From: Cognatundibacterium jejuense
GTDB lineage: Bacteria > Pseudomonadota > Gammaproteobacteria > Burkholderiales > Burkholderiaceae_D
Length of the DNA stretch: 64,000 nucleotides
Reading direction: 5' to 3'
Assembly (NCBI RefSeq): GCF_014284255.1
Contig: NZ_JACOFV010000016.1
Span: 62,001 to 126,000, forward strand
Below, piece by piece: positions 25,397 through 36,200 of the stretch (position 1 is the first letter of the stretch; each line of letters opens with the position of its first letter). Under the pieces are notes generated by a model. It had not been told where the DNA came from. It made no database searches and saw only the letters and a list, made by a program, of their open reading frames with translations. A program made the position numbers and the translations under genes.

Positions 25397-28300
25397 ATGA
25401 AATTTACCGATATTTTTATCCGGCGTCCGGTGCTCGCTATGGTGGTGAGCATGCTGATTGTCGTACTCGGTTTGCGGTCCTTATTTAGTCTGCCGATTAA
25501 TCAATACCCACGTACACAAAATGCGGTGGTCACGATTTCGACAGCTTACTATGGTGCGGATGCGCAAACTGTTGCTGGTTTTATTACCCAGCCATTGGAA
25601 TCTGCGATTGCGCAGGCACAAGGTATTGATTACCTGTCGTCGTCAAGTACTAGCGGTGTCTCAACGATTACCGCTACGTTACGCCTGAACTATGATGCAA
25701 ATCGTGCTTTGACTGAAATTAACACGCAAGTGAATTCAGTTAAAAACCAATTGCCGCAACAAGCGCAGCAGCCAGTGTTGACTGTGCAAACCGGTCAGAC
25801 GACTGACGCGATGTACATGGGTTTTTATAGCGATACTCTGCCGACCAATAACGTCACAGACTTTTTGATCCGTGTTGTCAAGCCTAAGCTCGACTCGATT
25901 GATGGTGTGCAAACAGCAGAGTTGCTGGGAGCGCGTCAGTTTGCGTTACGTGCATGGTTAGACGCAGGGAAAATGACCGCGATGGGCGTGACGGCTGCTG
26001 ACGTTAGTTCTGCTTTGACCAGTAATAACTACCTGACGGCATTGGGTTCCTCAAAAGGTCAGATGGTGACGATACCATTAACTGCAGGTACTGACTTGCA
26101 TTCCGTGGAAGAGTTTAAGAAACTGGCAGTCAAACAAAATGGTGATGCAATAGTTCGTTTAGAAGATGTTGCGACAGTGACGCTGGGGTCTGAAAATTAC
26201 GACTTTAACGTTGCTTTTAGTGGCGTACGTTCAGTGTTTATCGGTATCAAAGTCGCTCCTGAAGCAAATATTCTGGATGTGGCAAAGCGCGTTCGTAAAG
26301 CGTTTCCACCAATTCAGTCACAGTTGCCAAATGGCCTGACAGGTCAGATCGTTTATGACTCCACTGAGTTTATTAACACTTCGATTGAAGAAGTTGTAAA
26401 GACTTTGCTTGAGGCGTTGGTGATTGTTACGGTTGTTATTTACCTGTTCCTGGGTAGCTTCCGTGCGGTGATGGTGCCAGTAATTGCGATGCCACTGTCA
26501 TTAGTGGGTACGTTCTTCGTGATGTTGATGTTTGGTTATTCGATTAATTTGCTGACCTTGTTGGCGTTGGTGTTAGCAATTGGTCTGGTAGTTGATGATG
26601 CGATTATTGTCGTGGAGAACGTCGACCGTCACATGAAAGAAGGTAAATCGATTCTTGATTCATCGTTGATCGCTGCTCGTGAACTGGGTGGGCCGATTCT
26701 GGCGATGACTGTGGTCTTGGTGGCGGTGTATGTACCGATTGGTTTCCAGGGCGGTTTGACAGGTGCGTTGTTTACTGAATTCGCCTTTACGCTGGCAGGT
26801 GCGGTGGCCGTGTCTGGTGTCGTCGCGCTGACACTGTCACCGATGATGTGTTCACGTTTCTTCTCCGCAGATCAGAATGAAGGTCGTTTCGTTAAATTTA
26901 TTGACCATACATTTGAGCGCGTGCGTGGCGGCTACTTACGCCTCTTGCATAGTCTGCTCAATACTTGGCCTGTGCTGATTGTGATGAGTGTGATTCTGAT
27001 CGCTTGTCTTGGCTTGATGTTTAAAATGTCGCAGTCAGAATTGGCACCAGAAGAAGATCAGGGGATTGTTTTGTCTCAGGTAGTCGGCGCACCAACAGCG
27101 ACTTCTGATCAGATGCAGACCTATGCAGATCAAGTGTTCAAAGTCGGTCATGATATGCCTGAATACAAGCAAATGTTCCAGATAACTGGCGTACCAACTA
27201 CGAATGCAGGTATCGGCGGTGTATTGCTCAAGGATTGGGGCGATCGTACTCGTAGTGCGAAGCAAATTCAGGCGGATTTGCAAGCGAAATGGAACAAGAT
27301 CGCTGGAGCGCGGGTTGCCGCGTTCCAATTCCCTGCCTTACCTGGTTCATCAGGTTTGCCAGTGCAGTTCTTGATTACCACGACAGAGCCGTTTGAAAAT
27401 CTGAACACGATTGTTCAGCAAGTCATGGATAAAGCACGGACTTCCGGTAAATTCTATTTCATGGACGTTGATTTGAAATTAGATAAGCCACAAGCAACGC
27501 TGGAATTTGATCGTGACAAAATCACCACGCTGGGAATGACGCAACAAGGTGTGGGGCAGGCATTGGGCGCAGCATTGGGTGGTGGCTATGTTAATTACTT
27601 CTCCATTGCCGGACGTTCGTATAAAGTGATCCCACAAGTGCAACAGGTGGATCGTTTGAATCCTGATAATTTATTGGATTTTAATATTCGCACTCCTGCC
27701 GGAAATATGATACCCGCCAGCACAGTGGCTCATATTACAAATAGTGTTGTGCCACAAGCGATTAACCGTTTCCAACAGTTGAACTCGGCAACTATTTCTG
27801 GTGTGGCCGGTGTATCGCAGGACGAAGCACTGAGCTACTTGCGTGGTCTGGTGCAAGAAGTCGCACCAACTGGTTACACCGTGGATTACTCCGGTCAGTC
27901 TCGTCAGTTTATGAATGAATCGGGTGGCTTTCTGGTGACCATGGCTTTTGCTGTCATTATCGTTTTCCTGGCATTGGCTGCGCAGTTCGAGAGTTTTCGT
28001 GACCCAGTGATTATTTTGGTTTCGGTACCATTAGCATTGTTTGGTGCGATGATCTTTATTTTCTGGGGCTTCTCGTCAGTCAATATCTATACTCAGGTTG
28101 GTCTGGTGACTCTGATGGGGCTGATCAGTAAGCACGGTATTCTGATCGTTGAATTTGCAAATCAATTGCGTAAAAAAGGTTTGAGCAAACGCGATGCAAT
28201 CGAAGAAGCAGCTGGCGAACGTCTGCGTCCGATTCTGATGACGACAGCAGCGATGGTGTTTGGTGTGGTACCACTCGTGGTTGCTTCCGGTGCAGGTGCT

Positions 28301-28462
28301 GCTGGCCGTCACGCTATGGGTCTGGTGATTTTTACTGGCTTGTCTATCGGTACACTGTTCACTTTGTTTGTGGTTCCTGCAATGTACGTGTTTATCGCTG
28401 GTAAGCATGAGGTGGAAAAACCATTGGAGACTTTGGATGCTCCAGTAGTAAATCCAACTTAA
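25397..28462 (+). CDS. RND multidrug efflux inner-membrane pump
   Basis: This is the proton-driven pump, 1021 residues, with the duplicated RND layout: a helix at residue ~10, a large periplasmic loop, six helices, a second loop, and six helices. The proton-relay aspartates Asp400 and Asp401 sit in GLVVDDAIIVVEN, and the second-half lysine region is GLISKHGILIVEFANQLRKKG. The N terminus MKFTDIFIRRPVLAMV is typical of the HAE1 (AcrB/MexB/MdtB-like) group. Substrates cannot be predicted. AGGAGC precedes the ATG, 11 bases after the adaptor. A strong terminator follows. Confidence 0.94.
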   Translation: MKFTDIFIRRPVLAMVVSMLIVVLGLRSLFSLPINQYPRTQNAVVTISTAYYGADAQTVAGFITQPLESAIAQAQGIDYLSSSSTSGVSTITATLRLNYDANRALTEINTQVNSVKNQLPQQAQQPVLTVQTGQTTDAMYMGFYSDTLPTNNVTDFLIRVVKPKLDSIDGVQTAELLGARQFALRAWLDAGKMTAMGVTAADVSSALTSNNYLTALGSSKGQMVTIPLTAGTDLHSVEEFKKLAVKQNGDAIVRLEDVATVTLGSENYDFNVAFSGVRSVFIGIKVAPEANILDVAKRVRKAFPPIQSQLPNGLTGQIVYDSTEFINTSIEEVVKTLLEALVIVTVVIYLFLGSFRAVMVPVIAMPLSLVGTFFVMLMFGYSINLLTLLALVLAIGLVVDDAIIVVENVDRHMKEGKSILDSSLIAARELGGPILAMTVVLVAVYVPIGFQGGLTGALFTEFAFTLAGAVAVSGVVALTLSPMMCSRFFSADQNEGRFVKFIDHTFERVRGGYLRLLHSLLNTWPVLIVMSVILIACLGLMFKMSQSELAPEEDQGIVLSQVVGAPTATSDQMQTYADQVFKVGHDMPEYKQMFQITGVPTTNAGIGGVLLKDWGDRTRSAKQIQADLQAKWNKIAGARVAAFQFPALPGSSGLPVQFLITTTEPFENLNTIVQQVMDKARTSGKFYFMDVDLKLDKPQATLEFDRDKITTLGMTQQGVGQALGAALGGGYVNYFSIAGRSYKVIPQVQQVDRLNPDNLLDFNIRTPAGNMIPASTVAHITNSVVPQAINRFQQLNSATISGVAGVSQDEALSYLRGLVQEVAPTGYTVDYSGQSRQFMNESGGFLVTMAFAVIIVFLALAAQFESFRDPVIILVSVPLALFGAMIFIFWGFSSVNIYTQVGLVTLMGLISKHGILIVEFANQLRKKGLSKRDAIEEAAGERLRPILMTTAAMVFGVVPLVVASGAGAAGRHAMGLVIFTGLSIGTLFTLFVVPAMYVFIAGKHEVEKPLETLDAPVVNPT

Positions 28463-28506
28463 TTTAGCTGAAATAATCCAGAGCAGTTATCCAAAGCAAT
28501 AAGCTA

Positions 28507-28537
28507 AAACCCGCCATTCAACTGGCGGGTTTTTTTA
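28507..28537 (+). terminator. Terminator of the RND efflux operon
   Basis: AAACCCGCCA and TGGCGGGTTT form a perfect 10-base-pair stem around TTCAAC, followed by a T-tract. It lies ~45 bases after the pump stop. Confidence 0.92.
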
Positions 28538-28579
28538 TATTTAATTGATCAGTTGTCCCCGTCATACAAGGTCAAACAA

Positions 28580-29215
28580 TCAGGCGATACTCGCTAAACC
28601 AATCACCGATTTTTTCAATGCCGCATGAACTTCCAACATTTCTGCTTTTTGTGTCTGGCGATGGTAACGGAATAACATTAACCCTTCTACCTGAGCGACG
28701 ATCAAAGTCGCTCTTAACTTGTATTCTTCGTCAGAAATCGCTGGGTTCAGACCTTGGATTAATTTGAAAATCGCTTTGCGCTCACGAGCGATCATTTTAT
28801 CCATGAGCTTGGAAGCAAAGTCATTGCGTGCAGCGAGTGCCCAGATTTCAAAAAACATGCCGTAAGTGACCGGATTGCTGAGTTCTTCCAGAAACATGCT
28901 GATCGCTGAATTTAACTGCTCTATGCGTGGCTGTTGCTCCATCTTGCTGGTAATGTGGTCGAGCTTTTCCTGAAACTGATTCATGGTCATCAATAACACT
29001 GCTTCCATCAATACATCTTTACTTTGAAAGTAGTGCTGCACATTGCTCAGACTGATACCAACTTCACTGGCGACTTTGCGCATTGACAGACCTGCATATC
29101 CTTCGCTGGCCAGAATGTGACGTGCAGCATCTAAAATTTCACTGACCCTGCCAAGTCCTTTTTCTGTGGTGCTGGAAGCTTTGTTTTTGAGTGAAGTTTG
29201 TAGTGTATTTGGCAT
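28580..29215 (-). CDS. TetR/AcrR-family regulator
   Basis: The product has about 211 residues from the ATG at 29215; ATG at 29227 and TTG at 29266 are possible alternatives, and none has a strong ribosome site. The helix-turn-helix spans GRVSEILDAARHILASEGYAGLSMRKVASEVGISLSNVQHYFQSKD, ending with the TetR-type Y-F-x-S-K-D signature. The rest is an all-helical ligand domain. It is convergent with the efflux pump and divergent from the thiolase operon. The repeats in the divergent gap suggest it controls the thiolase genes, possibly sensing an acyl-CoA, though control of the pump is not excluded. Confidence 0.9.
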   Translation of the reverse strand: MPNTLQTSLKNKASSTTEKGLGRVSEILDAARHILASEGYAGLSMRKVASEVGISLSNVQHYFQSKDVLMEAVLLMTMNQFQEKLDHITSKMEQQPRIEQLNSAISMFLEELSNPVTYGMFFEIWALAARNDFASKLMDKMIARERKAIFKLIQGLNPAISDEEYKLRATLIVAQVEGLMLFRYHRQTQKAEMLEVHAALKKSVIGLASIA

Positions 29216-29295
29216 GATAAGGTGCATTGATTCTGAATGTAAATTATCGCATATGGATTTACGCAATCTTGAATCTTGATTGACAAATAGTACGA

Positions 29296-29334
29296 TTGAC
29301 CTATAAATTATACGTTATTGGTCGTTTGACCTAT
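29296..29334. promoter_or_regulatory. Candidate TetR operator in the divergent region
   Basis: TTGACCTAT occurs twice (29296-29304 and 29326-29334), exactly 30 bases or three helical turns apart. The second copy is part of an inverted repeat, GGTC-GTTT-GACC at 29320-29331, flanked by imperfectly symmetric TATT/TATT bases. Its position between the TetR gene and the thiolase gene fits a shared operator. Confidence 0.5.
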
Positions 29335-29436
29335 TATTTAATCAAAATAAGATTTTTCCAATATTTCTCGTTCCAAAACAGCATGTTGAGGAATGGAGAA
29401 TGTTGTTTGAATTTAAAATAAATAACGGAGATGTAC

Positions 29437-30621
29437 ATGAGTCAACGAGTCTATGTATCTGGTGTTGGAATGATCCCCTTTGCCAAGCCAGGAACCAGTG
29501 CCAGTTATGACCAGATGGGAGCGACAGCGTCCAGACTGGCTTTAGCCGATGCCGGAATTGCCTACGATGATATTGAGCAAGCGTACGTTGGTTATGTGTA
29601 TGGCGATTCGACCGCAGGGCAAAAGGCCTTATACCAGGTGGGTATGTCTGGCATCCCGATTGTTAATGTCAATAATAACTGCTCGACCGGATCAACGGCA
29701 TTGTTTTTGGCACGCCAGGCGATCGCCAGCGGCGCGGCTGAATGTGTGCTGGTGCTTGGTTTTGAGCAAATGAGTCCAGGCGCTTTGGGCTCAATTTTTC
29801 AGGATAGACCAAGTCCATTCGATGCTTTTGATGAAGTCACTGAAAAGCTGGTAGGCATGTCACAAATCCCTTTGGCATTACGTTATTTTGGCGGTGCTGG
29901 TTTAAGCCATATGCAGAAATACGGCACGCCTCTGGAGTCCTTTGCGAAAATCCGCGCCAAAGCCAGTCGTCATGCCGCGAATAATCCATTGGCTTTGTTT
30001 AAACAGGTGGTGACACCTGAAGACGTAATGAGCTCGACCATGATCTGGCCGGGTGTAATGACCAAACTGATGGCATGTCCACCTACCTGTGGTGCTGCCG
30101 CTGCCGTTTTGGTGTCAGAAGCTTTTGCGAAAAAGCATGGCCTCAACACGCAGGTGTATATCGCAGGACAATCGATGACGACCGATAAGCCATCGACGTT
30201 CGATTCTGAGGATATGATGAAAGTGGTTGGCTATGACATGAGCAAAGAGGCTGCAACCAAAGTCTATGCGCAAACCGGCATCGGACCTGACGATCTGGAT
30301 GTGATCGAGTTGCATGATTGTTTTGCCCACAATGAGTTGATTACTTACGAAGCGCTGGGTCTTTGTCCTGAAGGCGGCGCGGCGAAATTTATTGACGATG
30401 GCGATAACACCTATGGCGGAAAAGTAGTCACTAATCCGTCCGGCGGTTTGCTATCAAAAGGACATCCACTTGGCGCGACCGGATTGGCTCAATGTTTTGA
30501 ATTGACCCAGCAATTACGTGGTAATGCGGGCGATAGGCAAGTCGCTGGTGCGCGTATCGCGTTACAACACAATCTGGGTCTCGGTGGCGCTTGCGTTGTC
30601 ACTATGTACCGTCAATCCTGA
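29437..30621 (+). CDS. Thiolase-fold lipid-transfer/SCP2-like thiolase
   Basis: The 394-residue protein is of the SCP-x/SCP2-thiolase type, which cleaves 3-ketoacyl-CoA, often with methyl-branched or sterol chains. The ATG at 29437 has CGGAG six bases upstream; the ATG at 29431 abuts that site. The nucleophile is Cys82 (NVNNNCSTGSTAL) and the active histidines lie in ELHDCFAHNE and LLSKGHPLGATGLAQC; the final GLGGACVVTMYR is also typical. It starts a three-gene set with an acyl-CoA dehydrogenase and a racemase, which supports a beta-oxidation role. Confidence 0.88.
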   Translation: MSQRVYVSGVGMIPFAKPGTSASYDQMGATASRLALADAGIAYDDIEQAYVGYVYGDSTAGQKALYQVGMSGIPIVNVNNNCSTGSTALFLARQAIASGAAECVLVLGFEQMSPGALGSIFQDRPSPFDAFDEVTEKLVGMSQIPLALRYFGGAGLSHMQKYGTPLESFAKIRAKASRHAANNPLALFKQVVTPEDVMSSTMIWPGVMTKLMACPPTCGAAAAVLVSEAFAKKHGLNTQVYIAGQSMTTDKPSTFDSEDMMKVVGYDMSKEAATKVYAQTGIGPDDLDVIELHDCFAHNELITYEALGLCPEGGAAKFIDDGDNTYGGKVVTNPSGGLLSKGHPLGATGLAQCFELTQQLRGNAGDRQVAGARIALQHNLGLGGACVVTMYRQS

Positions 30622-30636
30622 TAGTGGAGAGAAAAA

Positions 30637-31779
30637 ATGAATTACACCTCACCATGGATGTGTTCGGAACTGGAAAGCTTTCGTGATGCGATTCGCCGGT
30701 TTGTTGAGTCAGAAGTGACACCCCATCAAGAGCGTTGGAAAAAACAACAGCACGTTGATCGTAGCTTGTGGAATAAAGGTGGTGAAATGGGCATGTTGCT
30801 CGCCGATATTCCTGAAGAATATGGAGGCTCTGGCGGAAGCTTTGCCCATCAGGCGGTTGTGTTTGAAGAGTTGGGCTACGCTGGTGATATGGCATTCGGC
30901 ATCCACGTTCATGCAATCGTTGCTCACTATATTTTGAATCAGGGAACGGAAGCGCAAAAGAAAAAGTATCTTCCTTTGATGGCAAGTGGAGAAATGATTG
31001 CCGCAATTGCGATGTCTGAACCAGGTGCCGGATCAGATTTGAAAGGCATACGCACCAGCGCCGTGCGCGATGGTGATGGCTATCGCATCAATGGATCGAA
31101 GATTTTTATTTCCAACGGCTACCTCGCTGATCTGGTCGTGGTCGTCACAAAAACTGATCCAGACGCAGGTAGTAAAGGCGTCTCATTACTGCTGGTCGAG
31201 ACCAAAAACTGCCCGGGTTATCGAGTAGGGCGTATTTTAGAAAAAATCGGTCAAAAAGGTCAGGATACCTGCGAGCTGTTTTTTGATGATGTACGTGTGC
31301 CAGCCGATGCCGTGTTAGGTGGCGTTGAGGGTAAAGGCTTTTATCAATTAATGACAGAATTGCCTTATGAACGCACGATCCTTGGTGTGGCTGGTGTCGC
31401 CGCCATTGAGCGGGCACTGCGTCTGACGATAGAGTACACAAAGGAACGTAAGGCGTTTGGGCAAGCATTAATTGAAATGCAGAATACCCGTTTTGTTCTG
31501 GCAGAGATCAAAACCGAAGCAACCATTGCCCGTACTTTTATTGATCGCTGTATTGTTGATATGCTGGAAGGCCGCATGGATACTGAGTTGGCGTCGATGG
31601 CGAAATACTGGATTTCGGACTTGCAATGCAAAGTCATTGACCAATGTCTGCAATTGTTTGGCGGTTATGGCTATATGCTGGAATATCCGATTGCGCAAAT
31701 GTATGTCGATGCGCGTGTGCAAAGGATTTATGGTGGTGCGAACGAAATTATGAAAGAGATTATTTCTCGCTCACTTTGA
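30637..31779 (+). CDS. Acyl-CoA dehydrogenase, long-chain/isovaleryl-like
   Basis: The 380-residue FAD enzyme introduces the 2,3-double bond into acyl-CoA. Conserved are AIAMSEPGAGSDLKGI (FAD site) and QLFGGYGYMLEYPIAQMYVDAR near the C terminus. At the usual position of the medium-chain catalytic glutamate there is glycine (IYGGANEI). The long-chain/isovaleryl-type alternative base is present as Glu245 (LPYERTIL). It therefore belongs to the subgroup with the relocated base, often acting on branched or long chains. TGGAGAG precedes the ATG; the gap after the thiolase is 15 bases. Confidence 0.92.
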   Translation: MNYTSPWMCSELESFRDAIRRFVESEVTPHQERWKKQQHVDRSLWNKGGEMGMLLADIPEEYGGSGGSFAHQAVVFEELGYAGDMAFGIHVHAIVAHYILNQGTEAQKKKYLPLMASGEMIAAIAMSEPGAGSDLKGIRTSAVRDGDGYRINGSKIFISNGYLADLVVVVTKTDPDAGSKGVSLLLVETKNCPGYRVGRILEKIGQKGQDTCELFFDDVRVPADAVLGGVEGKGFYQLMTELPYERTILGVAGVAAIERALRLTIEYTKERKAFGQALIEMQNTRFVLAEIKTEATIARTFIDRCIVDMLEGRMDTELASMAKYWISDLQCKVIDQCLQLFGGYGYMLEYPIAQMYVDARVQRIYGGANEIMKEIISRSL

Positions 31780-31871
31780 TAACGTAGGCCGGACGCGGCC
31801 TGCGTGGATGATGTAATCAGTTCCGCGATTGACGCGGCAAAGTGTGAAGCCAATTCTGTTGTTCTTTAGAA

Positions 31872-33026
31872 ATGAGTAAATTCATGAGTGGTCCATTAGC
31901 AGGTTTGCGCGTCGTTGAAATGGTTGGTTTAGGGCCATGTCCGTTTGCCGCGATGATGCTGGCGGACATGGGGGCTGAAGTTATTCGTATTGATAGAAAA
32001 ACTAAGCCTGGTGAAAAGGTCGTTTTTCCGATTCTTGGGACGCGTTTCGATGTCTTGGCACGCGGGCGGCGTTCTTTGGCTTTGGATTTGAAACTCGTTA
32101 CTGATCAGGAAATTTTGTTAGAACTGATCTCTAAAGCAGATATTTTGCTGGAGGGATTTCGTCCTGGAGTGATGGAGCGTTTGGGCTTGGCGCCGGAAGT
32201 TTGTCAGACGCGCAACCCAAAACTCGTCTATGGCCGCATTACTGGTTGGGGGCAGCATGGCCCATTAGCACAAGCTGCGGGGCACGATATCAACTATCTG
32301 GCGCTCACAGGTATGTTGCATGCGATGGGACGCGCTGATACGCCACCGCCGCCCCCTTTGAATCTGGTTGCCGATTTTGGTGGTGGCGCAATGATGCTGG
32401 CGTTTGGTGTTGTGTGTGCCGCCTTAGAAGCGCAAAAGTCAGGTCAGGGTCAGGTGGTCGATGCTGCCATGGTGGATGGTTCTGCGTTGCTGGGTGCGAT
32501 GTTGTATGGCTTTAAGCAATTTGGTGCGTGGAGTGTTGAGCGCGGCAGTAACTTATTAGATGGTGGCGCACCGTTTTACGACAGTTACGCCTGCGCCGAC
32601 GGAAAATTTATCACGATAGGTGCCATAGAACCGCAGTTTTATGCTTTGCTATTACAACTCACGGATGTGCATGATCCTGATTTTCAGGCGCAAATGAATG
32701 TCGCGACCTGGCCGCAGTTAAAGCTTAAATTTGCTACTTTGTTCGCTACTAAGACCCGTCAAGCGTGGTGTGAAATTTTAGAGGGTACCGATGTCTGCTA
32801 CGCCCCGGTGTTGGATATGGATGAGGCCCCAGATCACCCGCATAATCAGGCACGTGGCAATTTCATTGACGTTGCTGGCGTTAAACAACCGGCACCCGCA
32901 CCTCGATTTAGTCGTACGCCACCAGAAATCTCGATGCCACCGGCTCGCGCTGGTCAGCATAGCGGAGACATTTTGCGTGACTGGGGGCTCAGTGAAAACA
33001 TGATTCGAGCGTATCAAGACGCATGA
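31872..33026 (+). CDS. Alpha-methylacyl-CoA racemase (CaiB/BaiF family)
   Basis: The 384-residue class III CoA-transferase-fold protein matches the racemase branch rather than true CoA transferases. The catalytic His138 is in AGHDINYLALTG and Asp168 in NLVADFGGGAM, with a likely supporting Glu253 in GAIEPQFYALL; these are the AMACR/MCR positions. The enzyme converts R to S 2-methylacyl-CoA so that acyl-CoA dehydrogenase can act. With its neighbours it points to degradation of methyl-branched acids (isoprenoid or sterol side chains). ATG at 31884 is an alternative start. The 92-base gap from the previous gene has no obvious terminator. Confidence 0.88.
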   Translation: MSKFMSGPLAGLRVVEMVGLGPCPFAAMMLADMGAEVIRIDRKTKPGEKVVFPILGTRFDVLARGRRSLALDLKLVTDQEILLELISKADILLEGFRPGVMERLGLAPEVCQTRNPKLVYGRITGWGQHGPLAQAAGHDINYLALTGMLHAMGRADTPPPPPLNLVADFGGGAMMLAFGVVCAALEAQKSGQGQVVDAAMVDGSALLGAMLYGFKQFGAWSVERGSNLLDGGAPFYDSYACADGKFITIGAIEPQFYALLLQLTDVHDPDFQAQMNVATWPQLKLKFATLFATKTRQAWCEILEGTDVCYAPVLDMDEAPDHPHNQARGNFIDVAGVKQPAPAPRFSRTPPEISMPPARAGQHSGDILRDWGLSENMIRAYQDA

Positions 33027-33211
33027 TTTGTCTTTTGGTACAAAGAATTTAATTTTTCCGGCTTTCAAACCGCACGATATTCTTTCGTTGTCGCTAGAAT
33101 TGCACGAACATTCTCCTGAAATTGTTGAGAGCGGAACTTCCCTTGCTTCCATGGTTCAAAATATGCCAAACCGCCCATCAATGAGCGGAATAATAAATCA
33201 GGGGAGAAGGT

Positions 33212-36200
33212 ATGCGCGGTTCAAAAGTATTGCCCGGCTTATTGCCTGGCGTTGTGGCAATCATGATGTGTTTTCCGGCGTTTGTCGCACACGCTGCTGA
33301 TGCAGCCAAGCCAGAAGTCAAAACTGAAGCCGAAGTAAAAAAATGGGATGTCAATCATCCGCCAGGTGAAGCCAAAACAGTCAATATTGATACCCGCACC
33401 GGTACCTGGATGAGTGTCGATGTCAGTCCTGATGGGCAACAGGTCATCTTTGATTTATTGGGCGATCTGTATTTGTTGCCGATCAAAGGTGGTGAAGCTA
33501 AACCACTCACGCATTCTATCGCCTGGGAGATGCAGGCGCGTTTTTCTCCCGATGGCAAACAAATTGCGTACATGTCAGATGCTGGTGGTGGCGACAATAT
33601 CTGGGTCATGAATGTTGATGGTAGCAATGCCCATGCCGTTACCAAAGAAGATTTTCGCTTATTAAATAATCCAGTCTGGAGCCCGGACGGTCAATACATT
33701 GCTGCACGCAAACACTATAGCGGTACGCGTTCACTGGGTTCAGGCGAAATCTGGATGTACCACACTAGCGGTGGTTCTGGTGTGCAACTCAATGAGAAGC
33801 CAAACTGGCAAAAAGATTTAGGTGAACCTGCTTTTTCTCCTGATGGTCGTTACGTCTACTACTCTCAGGATACGACGGAAGGCAATTCGTTTGAATACAA
33901 TAAAGATTCCAACGGACAAATTTATCAAATTTTCCGCAAAGATTTGCAAGATGGCAAAGTCAAAGCCATCGTTGGCGGTCCTGGTGGTGCAGTGCGTCCA
34001 GTGCCTTCACCAGATGGTAAATATTTGGCATTTGTAAGACGCATACGTAACCAATCGACCTTGTTTTTGAAAAACCTCGATACTGGTGAAGAAGTCGCAG
34101 CATGGCCTGAGCTTGAGCGCGACATGCAAGAATCCTGGGCAATTCATGGTGTCTATCCTTCGTTTGCTTGGATGCCAGGTAGCAAAGAAATCGTAGTGTG
34201 GGCGCAAGGAAAAATCTGGCGTCTCGATCCATTTGCGCAGAAAGCAACTGAAATTCCTTTTCATGTCAAAGATACCCGTGAAATTCGCTCGGCGGTTCGT
34301 TTCCCGCATGCGGTGGCTCCCGATCAGTTCGACGTTCATCAATTGCGGTCAGTCAATGTCGCACCTCAAGGTGATAAGGTCGTTTATTCTGCTTTAGGAC
34401 ACCTGTATATCCGCGATTTGCCGAACGGGACACCGCATCGTTTAACCAAACAAAACAGCTATTTTGAATATTTTCCAAGCTTTTCGCGCGACGGAAAAAA
34501 TGTCGTCTTCACCACCTGGGATGATCAAAAGACGGGTTCAGTACGCAGCATTAATGTGGCCAGCGGAAAAGAAACTGTATTGACCAGTCGACCTGGTAAA
34601 TACACCCAAGCGCGTTTCTCTCCAGACGGCAAACAAGTTGTGTTTGTAAAGTCTAAAGGTGGCTATCTGACTACCCCTTGGTTTGCTATGGAAACTGGCG
34701 TGTATATCGTGGATGCGGATGGCAAATCCCCGGCACGTTTGCTGACCGAAGAAGGCAGTGCGCCACAGTTTGGTAAAGATTCAAAAGAAGTCTTTGTCAG
34801 CCGTACTAAATACACGAGTGAAGTGGATTGGACTACCTCGTTGGTGAAAATTCCCTTGGATGGCAAACCTGAACAAGCGGTCGCGAACAGTGAATTTGCG
34901 GGTGAGTTCGCTATTTCTCCGGATGGACAGTGGCTGGCGTTTGGTGAACGCTTTCATGCTTACGTAACCCCTTTGCCGACTGTTGGTAAGCCGTTCACCA
35001 TTGGCCCTAAAATGGATGCACTGCCAGTAAAACAATTGGACATCAATGCCGGGCAGTATCTGCATTGGTCTGGCGATAGTAAGCAAATTCATTTTGCGCT
35101 GGGCGACGAATTGTTCACGCGAGATTTGAAGGATGCTTTTGCGTTTGTCCCTGGTGCCCCGGCTGAGTTGCCTAAACCAGTTGAACATGGGCTGAAGATA
35201 GGTTTCACAGAAACAGCAGATAAACCGCATGGCACAACAGTGATTTCAGGTGGACGCATTGCCACGATGCGTGGTGATGAAGTGATTGAAAACGGTCGTC
35301 TTGTGATTGTCGATAATCGCATTACCCAAATCGGCAAGGCAAGCGATATCACGATTCCTGCTGGTGCAACACAAATCAATGCCACTGGTAAAACGATTTT
35401 GCCTGGTCTGGTTGATGTGCATTGGCATGGCGGTATGGGAGAGGGCGGCATAATTCCTCAGCAAAGCTGGATCGATTATGCATCGCTGGCATTTGGCGTG
35501 ACAACGTTGCATGATCCTTCGAACGACAGCAATGAGATTTTCTCGCATAGCGAAATGCAAAAGGCAGGTGCTGTCGTTGCGCCACGTATTTTCTCAACGG
35601 GTACGATTTTGTATGGCGCGAAAGCGAATTTTTCAGCGGTCGTGAATAATCTCGATGATGCGTTGACGCACTTAAAGCGTCAGAAAGCTTTAGGCGCGAT
35701 TTCGGTCAAGAGCTACAACCAGCCGCGTCGCGATCAACGTCAACAAGTGTTAGAAGCCGCGCGTGAAACGGAAATGATGGTGGTGCCAGAAGGTGGTTCT
35801 TTGTTCGAAGCTAATATGACGATGGTGATTGATGGTCATACCGGCGTTGAACACGCATTGCCAGTGGCGAAAGTGTACGACGATGTAACGCAATTATGGT
35901 CGCAAACGCAGGTGGGCTTTACACCCACACTGGGTGTTGCCTATGGTGGGCTAGATGGTGAACATTACTGGTACGCGCACACCGATGTCTGGAAACATCC
36001 CTTGTTGTCTAAATACGTACCGCGCACCATATTAGAGTCCCGCAGCGTCCGTCGTGAGATTGCCCCTGAAGAAGATTACAACGTCTTCCGTGCGGCTGAA
36101 GTCGCCACCACATTGCAAAATGCTGGCGTACCTGTGAACTTGGGTGCTCACGGTCAACGTGAAGGTCTGGCTGCGCACTGGGAATTATGGACTCTGGTGC

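Noticed and set aside
28580-33026. TetR gene as the dedicated regulator of the RND pump
   Set aside because: The clear repeats lie in the divergent gap with the thiolase operon, so control of that operon is more likely; pump control was not claimed.
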